DNA of 11,114 bases, taken from the NCBI GenBank assembly GCA_038200385.1, contig JBBPYA010000002.1:1-11114 (forward strand), given 5' to 3'. The DNA is from JBBPYA01 sp038200385 (GTDB lineage: Bacteria > Actinomycetota > Actinomycetes > Mycobacteriales > Geodermatophilaceae). The notes below the pieces were generated by a model. That model was not told the origin of the DNA and searched no databases. It saw only the letters and a list, made by a program, of their open reading frames with translations. The position numbers and the translations under genes are program-made. This document shows positions 6,306 to 11,114 of this stretch, piece by piece (position 1 is the stretch's first letter; each line of letters begins with the position of its first letter).

Positions 6306-6869
6306 ATGTCCGAGCGCAACACGATCGTCCGGTCCATGCACGACCTCGGCCTGGCCGCCTGGTTTGGCGGCAGCCTGATGGGCGCCGTCGGCCTGAATGG
6401 TGCCGCAAACGAGGCCAAGGACTCCACCGAGCGGGCCCACCTGGCCAGCGTCGGGTGGGCCAAGTGGGCCCCGGTCAACGCCGCGGCCATCGGCGTCCAT
6501 GTGGTCGGAGCCGCCGCGCTGCTCAACGCCAACATCGGTCGGGTCCGTAACCAGAAGGGCGTCCGGACCAGTTCCATCGTCAAGACCGCCCTGACGGTGG
6601 CTGCGATGGGTTCCACGGCGTACAGCGGCAAGCTCGGTCGTGACATCGGTGCCGCCGGCCACGTTGAGGCCTCCGGCGGGACGGTGCCGCACGAGCGGAC
6701 TCCGGACAAGGTCAGCAAGGCGATGCAGCAGGAGCGCATCGTGCAGTGGGTCAATCCGGCGCTCACCGGTGCCCTGATCATCGTCTCGGCCCTGCAGGGC
6801 GAGCAGCAGCGCCCGCTCTCGATTGCTCGCGGCCTGGTCAGCGCGGCCCGCGCTTCTCTCACTGACTGA
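6306..6869 (+). CDS. Conserved-looking four-helix membrane protein of unknown function
   Basis: A 187-residue protein with ATG 6306 preceded by GGGAGAG at good spacing; an in-frame TTG at 6294 is less likely. Four hydrophobic stretches suggest membrane helices at about 14-34, 55-73, 91-108 and 149-164. Their low-complexity Gly/Ala composition is typical of small actinobacterial membrane proteins. Between helices 3 and 4 lies a polar loop (HVEASGGTVPHERTPDKVSK) that could be soluble. The N-terminal segment MHDLGLAAWFGGSLMGAVG resembles uncharacterised proteins I associate with actinobacteria, but I cannot name a family or a function. No signal peptide cleavage site or catalytic motif is seen. 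It has its own upstream gap, so it is probably transcribed alone rather than with pcaHG or the IclR gene. Confidence 0.85.
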   Translation: MSERNTIVRSMHDLGLAAWFGGSLMGAVGLNGAANEAKDSTERAHLASVGWAKWAPVNAAAIGVHVVGAAALLNANIGRVRNQKGVRTSSIVKTALTVAAMGSTAYSGKLGRDIGAAGHVEASGGTVPHERTPDKVSKAMQQERIVQWVNPALTGALIIVSALQGEQQRPLSIARGLVSAARASLTD

Positions 6870-6880
6870 CCGACCCGTAG

Positions 6881-6894
6881 CCCCCATGAGGGGG
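6881..6894 (+). terminator. CCCCC-ATGA-GGGGG hairpin between membrane protein and IclR gene
   Basis: A perfect five-base-pair G/C stem with a four-base loop, 12 bases after the preceding stop. It may terminate the membrane-protein transcript. The 3' arm is also the only Shine-Dalgarno-like sequence ahead of the IclR gene (ten bases before GTG 6905), so it could instead limit ribosome access. No T-run follows. Confidence 0.4.
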
Positions 6895-6898
6895 ATTG

Positions 6899-6928
6899 CA
6901 TATCGTGCACAGTAGTGTGCACAATATG
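6899..6928. promoter_or_regulatory. 30-bp interrupted palindrome, probable IclR-family operator (autoregulatory)
   Basis: Left arm CATATCGTGCACA (6899-6911), spacer GTAG (6912-6915), right arm TGTGCACAATATG (6916-6928). Twelve of thirteen arm positions pair; the only mismatch is 6904 against 6923. The core arms GTGCACA/TGTGCAC are perfect. The right end of the palindrome coincides with ATG 6926-6928 of the IclR-family gene. A long dyad at a regulator's own start is what an autoregulated dimeric or tetrameric repressor would use. Binding by this particular protein is inference. Confidence 0.65.
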
Positions 6929-7756
6929 ACTCAGCGGACGGCACTCACCGCGAGGATCCGGGATCGCTCGCGCCGTCGCGCTCCGGCCGGTGAATCGGCG
7001 ACCGGGCGCCAGGCGGTGCACCGGGTCCTTACGGTGCTGTCCCTGTTCCATGAGGGTCGGCGAGAGCTGTCCGTCGTCGAGGTGGCCTCCGAACTCGACG
7101 TACACCGCAGTACCGCGTTCCGCCTGCTCGCGGAGCTGCAGAACTACGGCCTGGTCGACTACGACGAGCGGGAGCGCTGCTACCGCCCCGGACTCGGTCT
7201 GGTGTCCCTGGCGGGCCTGACGCTCACCCGGTTTCCCGGTCGCGCGCTGGCCCGCCGCGCGCTGTTCGAGCTGCGCGACGAGACCGGCGAGAGCACTCAC
7301 CTGTCCGTGCTGGACCACAGCGACGTCGTGTACCTCGAGCAGGCGTCCACGATCCACGCCAGGGTTGACACCGACTGGGTGGGGCTGCGTCAACCCGCTT
7401 TCGCGAGCACGAGTGGCCGCCTGCTGCTTGCGTACGCCGATCCCGCCGGCCACGGGACCGGGGCAGGTCAGCCCGCCAGCCCGGCCGAGCCGGTCGACTG
7501 GCCGTCAGCGGCGGAACTAGCCGCCACCCGGGAACACGGCTACCTGGTCCGCGAGACGCCGGGCGGATTCGGCGACGAGGCGATGGTGGGGGTGGCCGCG
7601 GCCGTCTGCCATCCGCGCAGCAGCCTCGTGTACGCCCTCGCCGTCGGCGGGCCCGCCCGGCGGGTGAGTACGCGACGCCTGCACCGGGAACTCGTTCCGG
7701 CCGTGCTCCGGGCGGCGTCCCAGGTCTCTGAGCACCTCGGTGAGTCTCCGTGGTGA
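6926..7756 (+). CDS. IclR-family transcriptional regulator
   Basis: A 276-residue regulator from ATG 6926. The N-terminal winged helix-turn-helix (about residues 30-85) includes QAVHRVLTVLSLF, LSVVEVASELDVHRSTAFRL and LAELQNYGLVDYD. The C-terminal IclR effector domain contains LRDETGESTHLSVLDHSDVV, QPAFASTSGRLLLAY, REHGYLVRETPGGFGDEAM and VAAAVCHPRSSLVYALAVGG. A basic, probably flexible N-terminus (RIRDRSRRR) precedes the DNA-binding domain. Start choice is uncertain: ATG 6926 has no Shine-Dalgarno, whereas GTG 6905 (283 residues) has GGGGG ten bases upstream and lies inside the palindrome. It lies 78 bp ahead of the amidohydrolase gene on the same strand, so control of that gene is likely. 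IclR proteins often regulate 4-hydroxybenzoate and protocatechuate genes too, so control of pobA-pcaHG cannot be excluded. Confidence 0.93.
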   Translation: MTQRTALTARIRDRSRRRAPAGESATGRQAVHRVLTVLSLFHEGRRELSVVEVASELDVHRSTAFRLLAELQNYGLVDYDERERCYRPGLGLVSLAGLTLTRFPGRALARRALFELRDETGESTHLSVLDHSDVVYLEQASTIHARVDTDWVGLRQPAFASTSGRLLLAYADPAGHGTGAGQPASPAEPVDWPSAAELAATREHGYLVRETPGGFGDEAMVGVAAAVCHPRSSLVYALAVGGPARRVSTRRLHRELVPAVLRAASQVSEHLGESPW

Positions 7757-7774
7757 CAGCACCCCACCCCGAGC

Positions 7775-7801
7775 GGAACCTGGACCGCCGGAGAACGTTC
7801 C
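7775..7801. promoter_or_regulatory. GGAAC-N17-GTTCC inverted repeat ahead of the amidohydrolase gene
   Basis: GGAAC at 7775-7779 and GTTCC at 7797-7801 form an inverted repeat. The inner part also holds the perfect palindrome GAACGTTC (7793-7800). It sits in the 78 bp gap between the IclR-family gene and the amidohydrolase start at 7835. It does not resemble the 30 bp palindrome at 6899-6928. It may be a regulator site or chance; short arms keep confidence low. Confidence 0.25.
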
Positions 7802-7834
7802 CGCCGCACGCCCATCGACAGATCGGAGAGCACC

Positions 7835-9199
7835 ATGTCCACCGGCTTTGACCTCGTCGTGCGAGGCGGGGAGATCGTCACCGGACAGGAGCGGTACCTG
7901 GCCGACGTCGGTGTCCGGGACGGGAAGATCTCCGCCATCGGAATCGGGTTGCGCAGCGAGCGGGAGATCGACGCCACGGACCGGCTCGTGATCCCGGGCG
8001 CCATCGACGGCCACGTCCACATGCGCACCGAACGCACCCACGACGTCTACGACGACACCTTCCGCACCGGCTCGACCGCAGCCGCATTCGGCGGTGTGAC
8101 GACGATGATCGACCAGATCCAGGTCGAGCCGGGCCAGACTCTGACCGAAGGGATCGACCGGCGGCTGGCCGAGGCCGAGGGCGAGTCCCTGATCGACTAC
8201 GGCTTCCACATCAACCTGCGGGAAGCCAGTCGCGAACGCATCGCGGAGATGCGCTCGGTCGCCGAGCGGGGCTTCCGCCGGTTCAAGTTCTTCATGTTCT
8301 ACGAGGGCTACGCCCTGCCGGACGAGATCATCTTCGCCGCGATGCAGACCGTCGGCGACTTCGGCGGGCTGTCCATCGTGCACGCTGAGAACCGGGCCGT
8401 GATCCTGGAGTTGATGCGGCAGAACGTCGCGGCGGGACGGAGCGGACCGCTGTGGAACGCCCGGGCGCGCCCGGCCGGCATCGAGGGCGAGGCGACGCAC
8501 CGCGCGCTCGCCATGGCGCACGCCGCCGGATCGGCGGCCCTGATCTTCCACATGACCTCGGCCGACGGCGTACGCGAACTGGGCCTGGCCAAACAGCGCG
8601 GGCAGCTGGCCTACGGCGAGGTGTGCCCGCAGTACCTGCTGCTGGGTGAGGAGGCGTGGGACACCCCGGACGGCGCGTCGGCGCTGGACTTCAGTCCCCC
8701 ACTGCGCGACGCGACGCACCGAGCGGCGCTGTGGTCCGGACTGGACCAGGACGTCATCGACATCGTGTCCACCGACCATGGACCGCGGCGGCGGCGGCCG
8801 GACGCGGCCGGCCGGCTGACGGTGCCGCCGGGGACGACCGGGATCGAGACCCGGCTGGCGCTCCTGTACAGCGAGGGCGTCCGCACCGGGCGGCTGTCGC
8901 TGCACCGCTGGGTCGACGCGTGCTGCAGCCGACCGGCCCGCGTCCACGGACTGGCGGGCAAGGGTCACATCCGGCCGGGCTACGACGCAGACCTCGTGGT
9001 CTTCGACCCGCACCGCAGCATGACGCTGACCGCGGACGTCCTGCACTCCGCAGTCGACCACTGCACGTACGAGGGCGTCACCGTCACCGGCGTCCCGGTG
9101 GCGACGGTGGCCCGGGGCCGGGTCCTGGTGGACGACGGTGTGCTGGCCGACGACACCGGTCGGGGACAGCTGGTCGACCGCGCCCTCGCCTATGCCTGA
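7835..9199 (+). CDS. Dihydropyrimidinase/hydantoinase-like cyclic amidohydrolase, substrate unknown
   Basis: A 454-residue member of the cyclic amidohydrolase branch (hydantoinase, dihydropyrimidinase, allantoinase, dihydroorotase), which opens cyclic amide rings. The binuclear metal site is complete and at near-canonical positions: His60 and His62 in GHVHM, carbamylatable Lys151 in FKFFMFYEG, His183 in VHAEN, His239 in FHMTS and Asp314 in STDHGP. Tyr156 matches the substrate-contacting Tyr of dihydropyrimidinases. The segment CPQYLLLGEEAWD plus SPPLRD and LDQDVIDIVSTDH points to that subgroup. The usual PNGIPGIE loop reads PPGTTGIE, so the Asn that contacts the substrate ring is replaced by Pro332. 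True dihydropyrimidinase activity is therefore doubtful. GGAGAG at 7825-7830 supports the ATG. No carbamoylase or racemase gene is nearby. The stop overlaps the epimerase start by eight bases. Confidence 0.9.
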   Translation: MSTGFDLVVRGGEIVTGQERYLADVGVRDGKISAIGIGLRSEREIDATDRLVIPGAIDGHVHMRTERTHDVYDDTFRTGSTAAAFGGVTTMIDQIQVEPGQTLTEGIDRRLAEAEGESLIDYGFHINLREASRERIAEMRSVAERGFRRFKFFMFYEGYALPDEIIFAAMQTVGDFGGLSIVHAENRAVILELMRQNVAAGRSGPLWNARARPAGIEGEATHRALAMAHAAGSAALIFHMTSADGVRELGLAKQRGQLAYGEVCPQYLLLGEEAWDTPDGASALDFSPPLRDATHRAALWSGLDQDVIDIVSTDHGPRRRRPDAAGRLTVPPGTTGIETRLALLYSEGVRTGRLSLHRWVDACCSRPARVHGLAGKGHIRPGYDADLVVFDPHRSMTLTADVLHSAVDHCTYEGVTVTGVPVATVARGRVLVDDGVLADDTGRGQLVDRALAYA

Positions 9200-10238
9200 G
9201 GCCACTACGCCGGCCATCGCCCCCGTCGTCGTCGTCACCGGTGGGGCCGGTCTAGTGGGGGGCAACATCGTCCGGCACCTGCTGGCGCAGTACGAGGACG
9301 CGCGGGTGGTCGTCGTCGAGGCCGCGACGCCGGCCCCGGTGTTCACGCAGTTCGTGGCGCCTTATCGCGACCGGGTGTCGTACACCATCGCCGACGTCGG
9401 CGATCCCGCTGCCCTCGATCTTGTCGACCCGGACGGCACGGCGACCCACCTGGTCCACGCCGCGGCGCTGTGCCACGTCCCGGCCTGGGAACGCGAGGAT
9501 CCCCGGCCGTTCCTCAGAGTGAACGTCGACGGCACGGCGAACGTCCTGGATTGGGCTCGACGACGCCCGCTCCTGCAGCGCGTCCTGCACGTCAGTTCCG
9601 GCGGGGTGTACGGCGATCCGACTCCGCAGCACCCGGCCACCCCGCAGGACGAGGACGGCCCGTTCAACCCCCCGGAGACCTACGCGATCTCGAAGCTGGC
9701 CGGCGAGCAGGTGGCCCGCCGGTACGGCGAGCTGTACGGACTCGACGTGCGGGTCATCCGGCTGAGCGCGGTGTTCGGGCCACTCGAACGTGCCACCATC
9801 GGCCGCTCGCTGATGTCCTTCCCCTACGCCGCGGCCCGGGGCCTGGGCCGGGAGGAGACCCTGACGGTGTCGAGGCGGTCGCTGGACGCCGGCGGGGACT
9901 GGCTCAGCGCCGAGGACGTGGCCGACGCCGCCCGCCGGGTACTCGTCCAGAAGTCGTTGTCCCACCGGACCTTCAACATCGCCGCCGGCAAGTTCACAAC
10001 GGTGCCGACGGTTCTGGCGGCGCTCGCCGAGGCCGCACCGGGATTCGGCTACCAGGTCGTCACCGATCCGACGGCCGCCGCGGTCGACATGGACCCGTCG
10101 TTGCGGCTGGCCCGCTGGAACGCGTACTCGATCGAGCGGATCCAGGCGGATACCGGGTGGCAACCGCGGCCGCTCGTCGAGCAGGTAGACAGCTACCTCC
10201 GGTGGGCGCTGGCCGATCCCGGCCGCCGTTGCCCGTGA
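9192..10238 (+). CDS. NAD-dependent epimerase/dehydratase (extended SDR)
   Basis: A 348-residue extended short-chain dehydrogenase, the class that includes sugar-nucleotide epimerases and dehydratases. The N-terminal NAD motif is TGGAGLVGG (16-24). The conserved HAAALCHVP and VNVDGTANVLDWA elements follow. The active site shows SSGGVYG with Ser136, then Tyr164 and Lys168 in YAISK, so catalysis is expected to be intact. Downstream are RLSAVFGP, GDWLSAEDVADA, FNIAAGK and a C-terminal substrate domain ending near TGWQPRPLVEQVDSYLRW. ATG 9192 lies inside the amidohydrolase stop region, indicating translational coupling; GTG or other starts further upstream would extend into that gene. The substrate is unknown: coupling to a cyclic amidohydrolase suggests catabolism rather than cell-wall sugar synthesis, but that is inference. 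Confidence 0.9.
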   Translation: MPEATTPAIAPVVVVTGGAGLVGGNIVRHLLAQYEDARVVVVEAATPAPVFTQFVAPYRDRVSYTIADVGDPAALDLVDPDGTATHLVHAAALCHVPAWEREDPRPFLRVNVDGTANVLDWARRRPLLQRVLHVSSGGVYGDPTPQHPATPQDEDGPFNPPETYAISKLAGEQVARRYGELYGLDVRVIRLSAVFGPLERATIGRSLMSFPYAAARGLGREETLTVSRRSLDAGGDWLSAEDVADAARRVLVQKSLSHRTFNIAAGKFTTVPTVLAALAEAAPGFGYQVVTDPTAAAVDMDPSLRLARWNAYSIERIQADTGWQPRPLVEQVDSYLRWALADPGRRCP

Positions 10239-10271
10239 CCCGACCGTTCGGAGACCCGGACCGGCGCAGGG

Positions 10272-11042
10272 TCAGATCAGCGTCTTGGCGCTGCCCCCGT
10301 CCACGCTGATGATCTGCCCCGTGATGTAGGACGCGCGCTCGGAAAGCAGGAAGGCGACCAGGTCCCCGAGTTCCCTGGGTCGTCCGTAGCGGCCCAGGGG
10401 AATCGCCGCCTCCGCGGCGGCGCGGACCTCCTCGACTGTGGAGCCCGCGCGCTCGGCCCGCTTGGCATCGAGTTCGGCCACCCGACCGGTGTCCAGCCGG
10501 CCCGGCGCCACCCCGTTGATCCTGATCTGCGGGGCGAGTTCCACCGACAGCGTCTTCACCAGCCCGACGAGACCGGGTCGGAGCACGTTGGACGTGGTCA
10601 GGCCCGGAATCGGTGATCGCACCGACGAGGACAGGATGACCGCGATGGCCGGCGCCTGCCCCGTGCGCAACTCGGCGACGGCGCACCGTACGAGTCTGAT
10701 CGCGCTGCGCAGGGTGCCCTCGATGGCGGTCGTCCAGGTCTCCTCGTCGAGGGCGCCGAACTCCCCCGGCGGGGGTCCGCCGGTGTTGACGAGGATGCGG
10801 TCCAGACCGCCCAGGGCCGCGCATGCGCCGCTGACCGCCTGTTGCGGCCCGTCGGGCGTGGACAGGTCGGCCGGCACCGGTGTGGCGCCGATCCTGGCGG
10901 CCTGCTCGGTCAACCGGGGGGTGTCACGGGCGTTGAGGGCCACCCTGGCCCCCCCGTCGATGAGGGCTTCGGCGCTGGCCAGGCCGAGCCCCGAACTGCC
11001 CCCCGTCACGAGGATGCGGGCCTCAGCCAGGTCGGCGCTCAT
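10272..11042 (-). CDS. SDR-fold protein with atypical catalytic residues (beta-ketoacyl reductase-like subgroup)
   Basis: A 256-residue classical-length short-chain dehydrogenase homologue, convergent with the epimerase gene across 33 bp. The cofactor motif TGGSSGLG (13-20) is intact, LVNTGGPPPG replaces the usual NNAG, and the C-terminal NGVAPGRLDTGRVAEL, RPRELGDLVAFLLSE and ITGQIISVDGG are standard. The active site is not: by alignment Ser138 is kept, but the Tyr position is Ser151 and the Lys position Arg155 (TTSNVLRPG), and the tetrad Asn appears as Thr110. A subgroup of SDR proteins with this SN-x-x-R pattern is known from sequence databases as beta-ketoacyl-reductase-like with an imperfect tetrad, so this is probably a natural family rather than a damaged gene. 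The upstream frame is open to the window edge but offers no usual start before ATG 11042. Confidence 0.9.
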   Translation of the reverse strand: MSADLAEARILVTGGSSGLGLASAEALIDGGARVALNARDTPRLTEQAARIGATPVPADLSTPDGPQQAVSGACAALGGLDRILVNTGGPPPGEFGALDEETWTTAIEGTLRSAIRLVRCAVAELRTGQAPAIAVILSSSVRSPIPGLTTSNVLRPGLVGLVKTLSVELAPQIRINGVAPGRLDTGRVAELDAKRAERAGSTVEEVRAAAEAAIPLGRYGRPRELGDLVAFLLSERASYITGQIISVDGGSAKTLI

Positions 11043-11114
11043 CGGCAGTCCGTTCTGGGGCGAAGGCCCCGTCGTTGTCCATGGTGGAGAGAACGTTGTC
11101 GGAGATGTAGCGGA
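10924..11114 (-). CDS. Possible 3' end of an upstream minus-strand gene (partial)
   Basis: In the frame starting at base 11112 of the minus strand, the 24-25 codons before the SDR start have strongly C/G third positions. They read RYISDNVLSTMDNDGAF then APERTADER, whereas the other two frames look non-coding. The in-frame stop comes only at 10924-10926, which would overlap the SDR gene by 119 bases. Inside that overlap the codon pattern no longer looks coding. The real end may be close to the SDR start, reached through a frameshift or sequencing error, or the long overlap may be real. The product is not recognised. Confidence 0.35.

Noticed and set aside
5972..7453. 493-residue minus-strand frame across pcaG, the membrane protein and the IclR-family gene
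   Set aside because: It spans three well-supported plus-strand genes and their gaps and shows no domain; its length reflects rare stops at high GC.
7517..9346. 609-residue open frame on the minus strand opposite the amidohydrolase gene
   Set aside because: It lies antisense to a gene with full family motifs, has no recognisable domain, and is Arg/Gly/Val/His-rich as expected of a shadow frame in high-GC DNA.
10239..10271. Bidirectional terminator between the convergent epimerase and SDR genes
   Set aside because: Only a four-base stem (CCGA/TCGG) is found, too weak to call.
1..11114. Mobile element, integrase, phage or tRNA attachment site
   Set aside because: No transposase-like or integrase-like protein, no terminal inverted repeats and no tRNA-like fold was seen; base composition is uniform across the window.

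Overview
The window looks like chromosomal DNA of a high-GC actinobacterium. G or C dominates third codon positions, GTG starts and 4-8 base gene overlaps are common, and the gene set (red-type RuBisCO, aromatic catabolism, IclR regulator, a small conserved membrane protein) fits that group. I cannot name the genus from sequence alone. No tRNA, rRNA, CRISPR array, insertion sequence or transposase was seen.

Left block (1-3557): a LysR-type regulator, almost certainly CbbR, runs leftwards off the window edge. It diverges across a gap of about 100 bp from a red-type (form IC/ID-like) RuBisCO operon: cbbL (large subunit), cbbS (small subunit) and cbbX (AAA+ activase). All key RuBisCO active-site residues and the CbbX Walker motifs are present. 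No phosphoribulokinase or other Calvin-cycle gene follows.

Centre-left block (3663-6134): pobA (4-hydroxybenzoate 3-monooxygenase), pcaH and pcaG (protocatechuate 3,4-dioxygenase beta and alpha) form a tight overlapping operon on the same strand, starting 105 bp after cbbX. Together they convert 4-hydroxybenzoate to protocatechuate and then to 3-carboxy-cis,cis-muconate. The lower beta-ketoadipate genes are not in the window. The 105 bp spacer carries a CACGGG tandem repeat and a weak hairpin.

Centre (6135-6925): a 171 bp gap with a clean hairpin, a conserved-looking four-helix membrane protein of unknown function, a second hairpin, and a 30 bp interrupted palindrome that overlaps the start of the next gene.

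Right block (6926-11114): an IclR-family regulator, a dihydropyrimidinase/hydantoinase-like cyclic amidohydrolase with a complete binuclear metal site, and an NAD-dependent epimerase/dehydratase overlapping it by 8 bp. A convergent short-chain dehydrogenase homologue lies beyond, with the usual Tyr and Lys replaced by Ser and Arg. The last 70 bases probably hold the end of another minus-strand gene. This looks like a small catabolic module of unknown substrate controlled by the IclR protein; its substrate cannot be read from the sequence.

The most unusual points are the direct linkage of a CO2-fixing operon to an aromatic-degrading operon, the 30 bp palindrome at the iclR start, and the uncharacterised amidohydrolase-epimerase-SDR cluster.
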